Made by a program: the position numbers and the translations under genes. This document shows, in pieces, positions 16,637-25,114 of a stretch of 45,438 bases of DNA (position 1 is the first letter of the stretch; the number at the start of each line of letters is the position of its first letter). Source of the DNA: CAZART01 sp964487555 (GTDB lineage Bacteria; Bacteroidota; Rhodothermia; Rhodothermales; VXPQ01). The notes under the pieces are model-generated. The model had not been told where the DNA came from. It ran no database searches and was given only the letters and a program-made list of their open reading frames with translations. The DNA is taken from positions 1 to 45,438 of the forward strand of contig CAZART010000031.1 in assembly GCA_964487555.1 (NCBI GenBank). The letters are read 5' to 3'.

Positions 16637-19600
16637 CTATTTCAACAACGTCATCGTCTGCGTCGCGGAAAATTCGCCGCTTTCCATCCGAACGAAATAC
16701 ATTCCGCTGGCCACGCCGCGCGCATCCCAGTCCACCCGATGACGGCCCGGGCTGAGCGGCTCGTTGAGCAGCGTCGCCACGCGACGGCCCGCCACGTCGA
16801 AGACCGTCAGGCGCACGCGCGAGTCGACGGGGACGTCGAAGGAGATCGTCGTCGATGGATTGAACGGATTCGGATAGTTGGCGAAGAGCGCGAACGAGGT
16901 CGGCACCGACTCCGAGGACTCCGACGCCACAGGAACGGCACTCAATGGCAGCGTCCATACGCCGCGACCGTGCGTCGCCACGACGATTTCGTCGTCGACG
17001 ACTCGAAGCTGCCAGATCGAGACGGCCGGCAGTCCGTTATCAGCGTATTGCCACGAAGCGCCGTCGTCTCGCGAAAAGAAGAGGCCGATCTCGGTGCCGG
17101 CCCAGAGTTCGCCGTCGCGGTCGGGAAGCACAAGCAAATCGTGCACCGCAGCGTTCGGGAATCCGTTACTGCTGGTAGGCGCTCCATCTCCGAAGCCCGA
17201 GATGTCCTCCCAGGTGCTACCGAGATCACGGGTGCGGAGGATCTTCGCCCGGCTGTACGCCGAGAAGAGGACGTAGGCCGTGTTCGCGTCGTGAGGATGC
17301 GCAGCGAGCCCGGAGATAAACCCCGGCGCCAGCGGGGAAGACGCGGTCGATTCAAAGGATCGTCCACGATTCACGGACAGGTGCAGCCGCCGCGTTCCGT
17401 CCATACGGAAGCCCGCCCAGACGACGTCCGGATTTATCGGAGATACGGCCACGCGACCGCCCCCGCTGAAGCCCCACCGCTCCGGCGGAATACGCGTGAG
17501 CCACCACGACGATCCGAAATCCTCGGAACGCCAGACGCCCGACTTCCCGATCGCGAAGACCAGATCCGGATCGGCCGATGTCGTCGCGAGTTCCGTCAAG
17601 AAAGGGGCACGATCCGGACCCGTGTCCTGAAGCCCGGGGTTCTCCACATTCTGGAATCTATAGGCATCGTTAAAAGTGAGGCCGCCGTCCTCCGATCGCT
17701 GAATGAAGTTGAAGTAGATGGAGCCCAGCACCAGATCCGGATCTTCGTCGTGCCATTCCACATCGAATCCGTCGCCGCCGATGCGGTGCACCCACCGGGA
17801 AACGGCGGTCGGATTTGAAAGGGAGCTCCAGGTGCCGTTGTCCTGCGTGCCGCCAATGTAAACCGGTAGCCCGGGCTTTTTATCGACCCCGTAGAACTGG
17901 GTCGTATTGTACCCTTTCGATGCTTTGGCCCACGTAGACCCGTTATCCATCGTCACGTACACGCCGCCGTCGTTGCCGTTCACGATCATATACGTATTGG
18001 CATCCTCGTCGAGCGGCACGATCGTGATGTTGTGATGATCGACGTGAACGCGTTCTCCGAAGCGGGACTGCGCCTTCAGCTTTTTCGTCGAGCGGAGCCG
18101 AGCGGTAAAGGTGTTGTAGTTGATCCGCAGCGTGGATTCCGGAAGATTATCCGACTGCCACGTGGCGTCGTCCGCGAGCATCGGCCAGGTGAAGTACAAC
18201 ATCTTATAGAGCGTCCCACCGTCCTTCGCGATGTTCGGATCCGCATCGTTTGCGTCGTACGGTACGGCGTGGATAAAGATGTATTCGCGGCCGATGTCGC
18301 CCTGGTCCCATGGGATGAGATCGAACACGCCGTCATGGAGCCGATCGCGGAAGGAGACCGCCAACTGCCGGTTATTTTCGACGTCCCAAACTTCGAATGG
18401 GACCTCGCCGTAATCGGCATACGGATACGTATTCAAGGGGATGCCTGGACCGTCGTTGGGGACAAAGCGGTGGGCGCGCTGGGATTTTCCGGGGCCGAAG
18501 CGGATCTCAACGGTCACGAAATCGTCGTTTGTGATGTCGATCGCTCCCTCTTTGTCTCCGGTCTGAAGGGCGCCTCCGAAATGGGAGGCGCCGAAATTGA
18601 TGAAGCTGATAAACGAGCCGGTTTTGATCTCATCGACGCCGGTCACCCCTTCGACCTGCCTCGTAAGGTCCGAAACGTTGATCTTCCACAACTCGATGCC
18701 GCCGACGAAGATCGAGTCTGCGAAGAAGGGGTGGACGGCGATCACGTTATCGTACCATCCCTGCGCCCCCAGCCAATTAGTGTCAACGTTTAGCGCGGTT
18801 TCGACGAGCGGTATCCAGGATACGCCGCCATCGGTGGACATATGGATTTCCGAGCCGGAATTGTGATCCACCGCGGCGTAGACACGCGACGGTTCCGACG
18901 GCGCAAAGGCGAGCTCGATGCGCCCGAATCCGCCGATAATGCTGTGCTCGGCGACCGTCCACGTACGACCGCCATCCGTCGATCGGGCGATGCCCCGACC
19001 GTGAAGGCCGGCGAGCTGCACGTTGAAATTACCCGGCTGACTCACCAGATCCTGAACTCGGCCTCTACCGGTTTCGGCGTCGCTCTCCAGAATGCCGTAG
19101 GCCTCAGTCCACCGGCCGCCTCCGTCGGTCGACCGGTAAATGCCGGTGTTCGTTGCCGCGAGCAGCACGTTCTCGTCGGCGGGGTCAACGATCAGCCGAT
19201 TGACGAACCGGTACTCAAACGCAGTCGCGGTCGCCGGGAGCTGTATCCACGAGTCACCCCCGTCGATGGACTTGAAGATGCCGGCGCCTGCGACCGATCC
19301 GGCGTTGAAGTGACCTTCGCCCGTGCCGGCATACAATGTCTTCGGGTTGGACGGACTCTGGGCCAGGGCGGAGATCGCGAGATTAGGGAGATCCGTAGCC
19401 ATGTCGGCCCACGATTCGCCCGCGTCCGTCGTCTTCCACAGCCCGCCGGAGACCGCCCCCGCGATCCACGTGCGATGTGTCGGGTCCGCGGCGTCGACGA
19501 TGAGCGCGCGGGTGCGTCCGCTCACGTTACCGGGACCGCGCTCTACCCATGGAAGGTTCCTCCCGCCGCGCTTGCGAGCAGCACGGGCCCGGGCCAATTC

Positions 19601-19840
19601 CGTGATCGCGTAGTTGGACGGATACGCGAGATCGGGCCGGTCGACCGCCGTTCGGATCTGTTCATGATACGCCGCGAATAGATCGGCGTAGCCTTCGACC
19701 TTAGATCGCTTAGACTTTTCGGTGGGATACGCTCGGCCGTCGGCGGACGGATCCTGCCGCAAGAAGAAGAGCGAGAGAACGGCGAGTACGGCTGCGCCGG
19801 TAAGGCCTACCAGTACCCGTCTTTGAAGCAGGGCAGACAT
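16637..19840 (-). CDS. Secreted BNR/sortilin-like beta-propeller protein with sorting tail
   Basis: The protein has 1067 residues from ATG 19840. An N-terminal signal or anchor helix (VLVGLTGAAVLAVLSLFFL) follows MSALLQRR. The body has many BNR/Asp-box blades: GGLWKTTDAGESW, GIYRSTDGGGRW, GIARSTDGGRTW, HMSTDGGVSW, GVYVTMDNGSTW, GVWRSEDFGSSW and FFSRDDGASW. This pattern belongs to VPS10/sortilin-type propellers and exo-sialidase-like or xyloglucanase-like glycosidases. An inserted region around residues 420-560 (starting near FISFINFGASHFGGAL) breaks the propeller. The end is a FlgD-like sorting domain (NYPNPFNPSTTISFDV, VFDVAGRRVATLL, SGMYFVRMESG). It is probably displayed on the cell surface, where it binds or cleaves a polysaccharide. 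No catalytic residues could be assigned. Confidence 0.88.
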   Translation of the reverse strand: MSALLQRRVLVGLTGAAVLAVLSLFFLRQDPSADGRAYPTEKSKRSKVEGYADLFAAYHEQIRTAVDRPDLAYPSNYAITELARARAARKRGGRNLPWVERGPGNVSGRTRALIVDAADPTHRTWIAGAVSGGLWKTTDAGESWADMATDLPNLAISALAQSPSNPKTLYAGTGEGHFNAGSVAGAGIFKSIDGGDSWIQLPATATAFEYRFVNRLIVDPADENVLLAATNTGIYRSTDGGGRWTEAYGILESDAETGRGRVQDLVSQPGNFNVQLAGLHGRGIARSTDGGRTWTVAEHSIIGGFGRIELAFAPSEPSRVYAAVDHNSGSEIHMSTDGGVSWIPLVETALNVDTNWLGAQGWYDNVIAVHPFFADSIFVGGIELWKINVSDLTRQVEGVTGVDEIKTGSFISFINFGASHFGGALQTGDKEGAIDITNDDFVTVEIRFGPGKSQRAHRFVPNDGPGIPLNTYPYADYGEVPFEVWDVENNRQLAVSFRDRLHDGVFDLIPWDQGDIGREYIFIHAVPYDANDADPNIAKDGGTLYKMLYFTWPMLADDATWQSDNLPESTLRINYNTFTARLRSTKKLKAQSRFGERVHVDHHNITIVPLDEDANTYMIVNGNDGGVYVTMDNGSTWAKASKGYNTTQFYGVDKKPGLPVYIGGTQDNGTWSSLSNPTAVSRWVHRIGGDGFDVEWHDEDPDLVLGSIYFNFIQRSEDGGLTFNDAYRFQNVENPGLQDTGPDRAPFLTELATTSADPDLVFAIGKSGVWRSEDFGSSWWLTRIPPERWGFSGGGRVAVSPINPDVVWAGFRMDGTRRLHLSVNRGRSFESTASSPLAPGFISGLAAHPHDANTAYVLFSAYSRAKILRTRDLGSTWEDISGFGDGAPTSSNGFPNAAVHDLLVLPDRDGELWAGTEIGLFFSRDDGASWQYADNGLPAVSIWQLRVVDDEIVVATHGRGVWTLPLSAVPVASESSESVPTSFALFANYPNPFNPSTTISFDVPVDSRVRLTVFDVAGRRVATLLNEPLSPGRHRVDWDARGVASGMYFVRMESGEFSATQTMTLLK

Positions 19841-20174
19841 CTATGCACCGGCAAAGTGGGGGGTTCTCGACAATACTCACGAAATCCTTCCGATGCAATC
19901 TTCGCGATTTCTTGCTTCGTAAAGAGCGTCCGTGTTCCTGTGTTTGTCGCCGCAGAGCATACAAGATGTAGTTACAGGGTGAATCGACTTGCACTTACAC
20001 GTGTTTACCGGGTTATTATGTAACTGCGAGGTGGAATAGCTCCTGATCTGTAGGTGCAGAGCTTCGAGGTTGTCCTTGGTTCCAACGGCCCCTCCGACGA
20101 TCTGTTTACGATATCTCGGGACCACCGGCGCGGGCGGGGATGATCCTCTTACCAAAAATTTGTGAGGTACTCTA
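19841..20174. other. Intergenic region between the BNR gene and the RDD gene
   Basis: This 334-bp region between divergent genes contains no supported gene. A weak sigma-70-like pair, TTGCAC (19989-19994) and TATTAT (20014-20019) with a long 19-bp spacing, faces the RDD gene. A GAGG Shine-Dalgarno at 20164-20167 lies 7 bp before its ATG. Confidence 0.3.
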
Positions 20175-20693
20175 ATGGAAACAGCGAAGACATCAAGCCA
20201 AACCGATAACGTCTCAACGCAATCCGAGGCGACCTTGCGTGAAAGCAACGTCGCGGCACTGCCCAAAGCGGACCTCGGCAAACGTTTTCTTGCGGCCCTT
20301 ATCGACGGCGTCATCGCTGCCGTCGCAGGCGCCATTCCAGTGATAGGAGGTATTGCCGGGGCCGCCTACATGGTGTTCCGCGACGGCCTGGACGTGGAGT
20401 TCATGCAGAATCGCTCTCTCGGCAAGAAGGTCATGAAGCTACAGCCCGTCATGATGGACGGCAGCGCGGTCGACCTTCGTGCTTCCTTCTTCAGAAACTG
20501 GATGTGGGGCATTGGAGCGCTGACCTCTGTGCTGCTCTATATCCCCATTCTGGGCTGGATACTGATCCCGTTCGTCGCCGTGATTGCTCTTGGAATCGGC
20601 ATTTTCGAGATCTACAAGGTTTTGACCGACGAAGGCGGCAGGCGCTGGGGAGATAGCCTTGCCGACACGAAGGTGATCGAAGTCAACGCCTGA
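20175..20693 (+). CDS. RDD-family membrane protein
   Basis: The protein has 172 residues from ATG 20175, supported by GAGG seven bases upstream. A hydrophilic N-terminal tail of ~35 residues leads into the RDD domain: LGKRFLAALIDGVIAAVAG (first helix, with the Arg and Asp that name the family), then NRSLGKKVMKLQPV (the conserved loop), and two further helices, LTSVLLYIPILGWILIPF and VIALGIGIFEIYKVL. The closing RRWGDSLADTKVI matches the usual end of such proteins. RDD proteins sit in the inner membrane and their function is mostly unknown (some affect Na+/H+ antiport). No partner gene is obvious here. Confidence 0.88.
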   Translation: METAKTSSQTDNVSTQSEATLRESNVAALPKADLGKRFLAALIDGVIAAVAGAIPVIGGIAGAAYMVFRDGLDVEFMQNRSLGKKVMKLQPVMMDGSAVDLRASFFRNWMWGIGALTSVLLYIPILGWILIPFVAVIALGIGIFEIYKVLTDEGGRRWGDSLADTKVIEVNA

Positions 20694-20721
20694 CAGAGCC
20701 GTTTTCTGCAGCTCATTTGGG

Positions 20722-20838
20722 CTAGACGTAAATCTCCTCCAGGGACCAGCTCGTCACATGCTGCTTCGCGCCCCAGATTGCCTCGGCAAAATCATCCGTA
20801 AATCCACGGACCGCAACATAAAGTACGGAGGTATCCTT
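20722..20838 (-). pseudogene. Possible 3' fragment of an unidentified gene
   Basis: Thirty-nine codons lie between two in-frame TAG codons on the minus strand. They translate to a protein-like string that includes VLYVAVRGFTDDFAEAIWG and ends WSLEEIYV before the stop. There is no start codon and no room for the rest of the gene. It may be the C-terminal tip of a lost gene, but a stretch this short could be chance. Confidence 0.28.
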
Positions 20839-20887
20839 CTAGCGATTCCGTAGCGGACCGCCTCATTCAGCCGTGCGTTACACCGCG

Positions 20888-21346
20888 ATGAACCATCAGA
20901 CCACAAAGAAACAAAGGACTCATCTGTCTACGAAGGCGTGGTTGCTTCGGGGCATCAGTAGTATACCCGGCAGGTTGACGCTCGGCGGAGGCCGCCTCTC
21001 GTTCACGGCGTTCGGCCCTGGAAATCTCTGGCCCTCTCAGCTTCGCAAGCTCGAACGCGATGCGGGTCGAAAGGGACTGGCCACGCGGTTGAGTAATGAC
21101 GAGAGAACCGTCGTCTTTGAGGTACCCCGATCGGACGTGCAGAAGGTATCCTTCCCCTGGTATTACTTTTCCGGCGGTGCCAAACTTACCCTTAATGGAG
21201 TTCGTTTTCGTTTTGGCTTTGACAAGCCCGCTAATACGAGAATGACCTCCGAAGGCGGAGATCTCGTCGGTGAGATCTTCAGGGCCAGGCGAAGCGGGAA
21301 AGCGTGGAAGGCCGTATTAGACGAAACACCGCCAGATGGAGCGTAG
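20888..21346 (+). CDS. Small GRAM/PH-like hypothetical protein
   Basis: The protein has 152 residues from ATG 20888; a GTG five codons upstream is the alternative start. There is no signal peptide and no transmembrane segment. The middle reads like a GRAM or bacterial PH-type domain: SSIPGRLTLGGGRLSFTAFG, then VVFEVPRSDVQKVSFPWYYF and GGAKLTLNGVRFRFGF. That is the usual order of an opening strand, a strand calling out a fatty or metal ligand region, and a closing strand. Such small proteins are usually annotated as hypothetical. It is surrounded by gene remnants and has no operon partner. The family call is a pattern reading only. Confidence 0.6.
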   Translation: MNHQTTKKQRTHLSTKAWLLRGISSIPGRLTLGGGRLSFTAFGPGNLWPSQLRKLERDAGRKGLATRLSNDERTVVFEVPRSDVQKVSFPWYYFSGGAKLTLNGVRFRFGFDKPANTRMTSEGGDLVGEIFRARRSGKAWKAVLDETPPDGA

Positions 21347-21490
21347 GACTTCGTTGCCGTAATCTCGGGTGAGCTTACGCTGCAGGATGCCGTCAAGTCG
21401 AGGCGGCTATACGTAGGCGGACGACTTGAGGCCTTCCAGCAGCGCGCCGAGTTTTTTGATTTGTCGAGGCTGCAAGAGATCTCGACGTGA
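21347..21490 (+). pseudogene. Possible C-terminal fragment of an SCP2-like or regulator protein
   Basis: Directly after the TAG stop of the GRAM-like gene, and in the same frame, 47 more codons translate to a protein-like string (VISGELTLQDAVKSRRLYVG, then LEAFQQRAEFFDLSRLQEI) ending in TGA. The pattern G.L.LQDAV.S.RL.V.G.LEAF resembles the end of SCP2-type sterol-carrier domains fused to some transcriptional regulators. It has no start. It is either a remnant or a tail cut off by a nonsense mutation. Confidence 0.3.
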
Positions 21491-21538
21491 ATCGGGTTTC
21501 CTTTCGTGCGCGGGGACCGGATTACGCGGTCCGACGAC

Positions 21539-22135
21539 TTACGAACCCCGCCAAAACTCTTCACTCGCTCTGACCGTGACTGCGACGACTTGCAGTGCCT
21601 TGTGCGTGCCGTTGGCCTCTCCCTTCTCGAAGTCTCCCTCTACCATCGCCATCTGATTTGTAACGTGCGCGAAGCAGACGACCGGCAAGCGCCACGTAAT
21701 CTGACGGCGGCACATAATGGTAGCTCGTGCCTTCGTCGCGTAGCGCCCGCTCGATGAGCACGAAGTACGGCGGATCCCCTTTTGCCACCACTTGCCCCGC
21801 CGACGTCATGCTGATGAGCAGCCGGCATCTCGAGGCGAACAGCTCCTCGGCCACGAGCACCGCTACCGGGGCGCCGACGGCGCATCCTATGACGCCCAAC
21901 GAGAGATCGTCGTACTCGAAATTGTACAGCCTGGTATGGTAGCACGCCCAGTGTGGATTCGGCGAAGCACCACGTGTCCGCGCAAATGGCGCACGATGTC
22001 GCCGTCAGGATCGAGGATGCAAATACGGGGCACGGTTCCATCCGCGATTGATTTTTGCCGGCGCGATTCGCGCAGCAGGCTACCGGGCGTGAAAAGCGAC
22101 GCCTGGTCGTACGCCTTCGCACGTAGTAAAGGCAT
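21539..22135 (-). pseudogene. Degraded nucleoside (uridine) phosphorylase
   Basis: Three frame segments together spell a PNP/UDP-family phosphorylase. Segment one (22135 to ~21985) starts at ATG with MPLLRAKAYDQASLFTPG and runs to LDPDGDIVRHLR. Segment two (to ~21690, another frame) reads NPHWACYHTRLYNFEYDD, LGVIGCAVGAPVAVLVAEEL, LLISMTSAGQVV and DEGTSYHYVPPSDYVAL. Segment three (to TAA 21539, a third frame) reads PVVCFAHVTNQM, VEGDFEKGEANGT and ALQVVAVTVR. Family members carry some 60-70 further residues between segments two and three, including the VEMEAAALY motif, and those are absent. So there is a frameshift near 21967-21985 and an internal deletion near 21681-21695. The ATG is only 4 bp after the dehydrogenase stop, so this was once the last gene of the sugar operon. 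Confidence 0.85.
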
Positions 22136-22139
22136 GGCG

Positions 22140-25100
22140 CTATTTCGTCGAGGAAAGAAGATCCGGCATTCCCCAGCGGACCGCGAGCGCCGTCATGCGC
22201 TCCAGCACCTCGGGCGAAACGTCCGCAGTCATCGCGCGCAGCATGGAGCGCTGCTCCGAGGAAAGCGACGGCGCTTCGCCTTCGGGCCAGTTTGACGCGA
22301 GCCCGCTTAGAAAAGCCTCGGTGAGTGCCGGTTCCGCGGATCTGATTTCGGCGAGCAGCGGCACGATGAAATCCGGCGGCGTTACCGCGGCATTGTGGGC
22401 GGCCACTCTTCCGACGGCCTGGCGCAGGCCGGCCACGTAGGTTGAATCGGTGCGCCGGTCTCCGAGATCTTGTCGCAGCAGGTGGTGCAGGAAGCCGGAG
22501 CTGTGCCGGGCGCCGGCAATCGTCGCAGCATCGCGGATCCATCGGTCGTTCACATTCTCCGGTGCGAGCACGAACTCCGCCACCGCCTCGCCGGCTCGAT
22601 CCGATGCCGGAATGTCGGCGACGGCCAGCAGTGTCGCGAGACGCACCTGCGGATCGGCCGGCCCCATCACGTCGCCGTCGACCATATAGGGCCGTTGCCC
22701 GGGCGCCCTCCGATCGGGGAGCAGCCCTGCGCGTAGGATGGACTCGAACGTCTGTAGCGTAGGTGGCAATACCATGACGGCCGCACGCCGCACGCCCGGG
22801 GATGGATGATGCAGCGCGCCGGTCGCCACGGCGAGCGCCTCATCATCGCGGCCGTCCAGCACACCCAGGCCGTGCAGCGTCCAGAGCGCGTGGATCGCGC
22901 CGGTGTTGATGCCCAGCGGATCCACCCGCACGTCTCTAACCAGCCGATAGAGATGAGGCAGCACGTCGGCCTCTCCGCGCTCGACGAGCAGGCGCTGTGC
23001 CGACAGGCGCCAGTGCATGTTGTTATCCCGCAGCGTGCGGACCAGATCCTCCGGCATCATGTCGCCGAGATCGGTAGGCCGGGCTTCCGGCGGCGCGTTC
23101 TCGTAGACGATCCGATAGATGCGGCTGTGCCGGCGGTCTCTGAGCTCCGTCTCATAGGCATTGCCCTCGCCCGTCTCGTAGCCGGGGGGCGTAGGATTGT
23201 GCTGGATGATCAGATTGTACCAATCGATCATCCAGAGTGCCCCGTCGGGACCGACGCGCACCTGTATCGGCGCGAACCAGGCATCCCGGCTGGCTACAAG
23301 GTTGGCCTCGTTCTGTGCCCGGAAGTTGCTGCCGTCGGGTTCGAGAAAGAACTTGCCGAGGAGGTGGCCGGTGGGACCGGCGACGAACGCAGCTCGGTTC
23401 CAGTATTCACGCGGAAAGCTGCGTGCGGTGTAGAGCTCGTGCCCGGCGCCCGAGGTGTACTTGCCGTGGTGGTCAACCTGCATTACCTGTTCCGTAACGG
23501 GGAAGAAAGCGGCGTCGTCCGCGATCGGAGGCAGGACAGGGACGGCGTCTTGATCCCCACGAGCCTCGAATTCACCCATCAGGCGGGCAAAATATCGGTT
23601 CGGGATCGCGATGAAATTGCTCGGATTACCGTTGGCCGTCGACCCGAATGCCAGCCCATCTTCGCTGAAGCCCAGCCCCCACGTGTTGTTGTTCGCCAGG
23701 GCCACTTGTTCGAGCCGCGAACCTGACGGCGTGAATCGGTGGAAACCCTGCGTGAGCCGGAGCGAGTCTCCGCCGACGGCGCCCGAGAATCCGGAATAAC
23801 CAACCGCGCCCCAGATGTGATTGTCGAACCCGTACCGCAGGTTGCTCGGTCCGGCATGCGTATCGAACGTGCCCCAGCCTGTGAAGATCACCTCTTTCAC
23901 GTCCGCACGGTCGTCCCTGTCGGTATCCTCCAGGAAGAGCATGTCGGGCGCCTGCGCCACGATGACGCCCCCATGGGAAAGCGTCAGGCTCGTCGGGATG
24001 TTGAGACTGTCGGCGAAGACGTTGAATTTGTCCGCCCTGCCGTCGCCGTCGGTGTCCTCCAGGATCTTGATCCGGTCGTTTCCGCGGCGATCTTCTTCGA
24101 ACTCGTTAGGATAGTCGATCGTCTCGACCACCCAGAGGCGCCCACGCTCGTCCCAGGCCATGTCGATGGGGTTCACAACGTCCGGCTCGGCGGCGAAGAG
24201 CTCGAGCCGAAAACCGGGCTCGAGCACGGCCTGCCGCATAGACTCCTCCGGAGAGAGCGGCGTCTGTAACCGGGTGATCGGATCCCCCGTGACGCCCCAG
24301 CCCACCCCTGGAGGATAGTAGGGAACGCTTCCCTCCATGCCGTATTCGAGGGCAGGAGGCGCAAGGTCGGCCGTCAGCGCCCGATCGCCGGCCGACCACC
24401 GGATCCCCCGCTCCAGCAGCTTGTGAAAACCTGTATTCGACCACGTACGCTCGTCGTGCCCCCATGCCGTGTAGAACACGCGCCCGTCGCCGTGCGAGCG
24501 GACCCACGTCCAGGGCTCCTCATGTCCGTCTTCGACGCGGACGGAAAGCACCTCCTTATCCGGATTGTGCTTTATATGGATATACGTCTCGTCCCAGCTG
24601 TCGAAGTTCGGCACTTCCTGCATGGCCGGATGATCGGGACGGATGATCTTCGTCCGAAAGCTGTCTGCGCCGTGGCTCTTGAACGCGCCGCCGACGAGGC
24701 TTATGAAGGCATCCGAATTTCCGAACATCGCCGAGGCGGAGTGGACGGCTACGAGGCCGCCGCCCTCCGCTACGTAGTTCAGTAGCGCCCTCTCCCGCTC
24801 CTTCGATAGGTGGGGGCTATTGCCGTAGAGCATGACGACGTCGTAGCGGCCCAGCATCTCCGGCTCAAAGGTCGACAGACGTTCCGTATAAAAGAGGTTG
24901 ATGCCCTGATCCGCCATGTAAGGCAGGATCTGCTTGACGCGAACGGCGGGCTGGTGATGTCCTTCATCTCCGAAGAAGAGGACCTGCAGCGGTTCCGGCG
25001 CGAACTGCGCCCCCGCCTCTCGCGGGACAAGACATGCGATGATGAGCCCCAGCGCGCCGATCAGATAGGGCAGCCGGACGATGATGCATCGTGAGAGCAT
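22140..25100 (-). CDS. ThuA domain fused to PVC-type membrane-bound dehydrogenase with HEAT repeats
   Basis: The protein has 986 residues from ATG 25100. A signal peptide (LPYLIGALGLIIACLVPREAGA) precedes a ThuA-like/trehalose-utilisation domain at about residues 35-240: VLFFGDEGHHQPAVRVKQIL, VAVHSASAMF, FYTAWGHDERTWSNTG. From ~285 to ~690 it follows the PVC-type dehydrogenase/sorbosone-dehydrogenase pattern: FRLELFAAEPDVVNPIDMAW, RLWVVETIDYPNEFE, RIKILEDTDGDGRADKF, LFLEDTDRDDRADVKEV, NNTWGLGFSEDG. The rest is HEAT-like helical repeats. Relatives usually end in a c-type cytochrome with CxxCH; I find none here. It is probably periplasmic and oxidises a sugar or polyol. It follows the epimerase gene by 14 bp. 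Confidence 0.88.
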   Translation of the reverse strand: MLSRCIIVRLPYLIGALGLIIACLVPREAGAQFAPEPLQVLFFGDEGHHQPAVRVKQILPYMADQGINLFYTERLSTFEPEMLGRYDVVMLYGNSPHLSKERERALLNYVAEGGGLVAVHSASAMFGNSDAFISLVGGAFKSHGADSFRTKIIRPDHPAMQEVPNFDSWDETYIHIKHNPDKEVLSVRVEDGHEEPWTWVRSHGDGRVFYTAWGHDERTWSNTGFHKLLERGIRWSAGDRALTADLAPPALEYGMEGSVPYYPPGVGWGVTGDPITRLQTPLSPEESMRQAVLEPGFRLELFAAEPDVVNPIDMAWDERGRLWVVETIDYPNEFEEDRRGNDRIKILEDTDGDGRADKFNVFADSLNIPTSLTLSHGGVIVAQAPDMLFLEDTDRDDRADVKEVIFTGWGTFDTHAGPSNLRYGFDNHIWGAVGYSGFSGAVGGDSLRLTQGFHRFTPSGSRLEQVALANNNTWGLGFSEDGLAFGSTANGNPSNFIAIPNRYFARLMGEFEARGDQDAVPVLPPIADDAAFFPVTEQVMQVDHHGKYTSGAGHELYTARSFPREYWNRAAFVAGPTGHLLGKFFLEPDGSNFRAQNEANLVASRDAWFAPIQVRVGPDGALWMIDWYNLIIQHNPTPPGYETGEGNAYETELRDRRHSRIYRIVYENAPPEARPTDLGDMMPEDLVRTLRDNNMHWRLSAQRLLVERGEADVLPHLYRLVRDVRVDPLGINTGAIHALWTLHGLGVLDGRDDEALAVATGALHHPSPGVRRAAVMVLPPTLQTFESILRAGLLPDRRAPGQRPYMVDGDVMGPADPQVRLATLLAVADIPASDRAGEAVAEFVLAPENVNDRWIRDAATIAGARHSSGFLHHLLRQDLGDRRTDSTYVAGLRQAVGRVAAHNAAVTPPDFIVPLLAEIRSAEPALTEAFLSGLASNWPEGEAPSLSSEQRSMLRAMTADVSPEVLERMTALAVRWGMPDLLSSTK

Positions 25101-25114
25101 GGAGGTTCTTCGAT

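Noticed and set aside
16739..19681. Rightward frames opposite the BNR gene
   Set aside because: Shadows of a well-supported leftward gene; translations are low-complexity, charged and without motifs.
21640..22542. 300-codon leftward frame across the phosphorylase remnant
   Set aside because: It crosses the end of the dehydrogenase gene in another frame and gives an Arg/Ala-rich translation; it explains neither gene.
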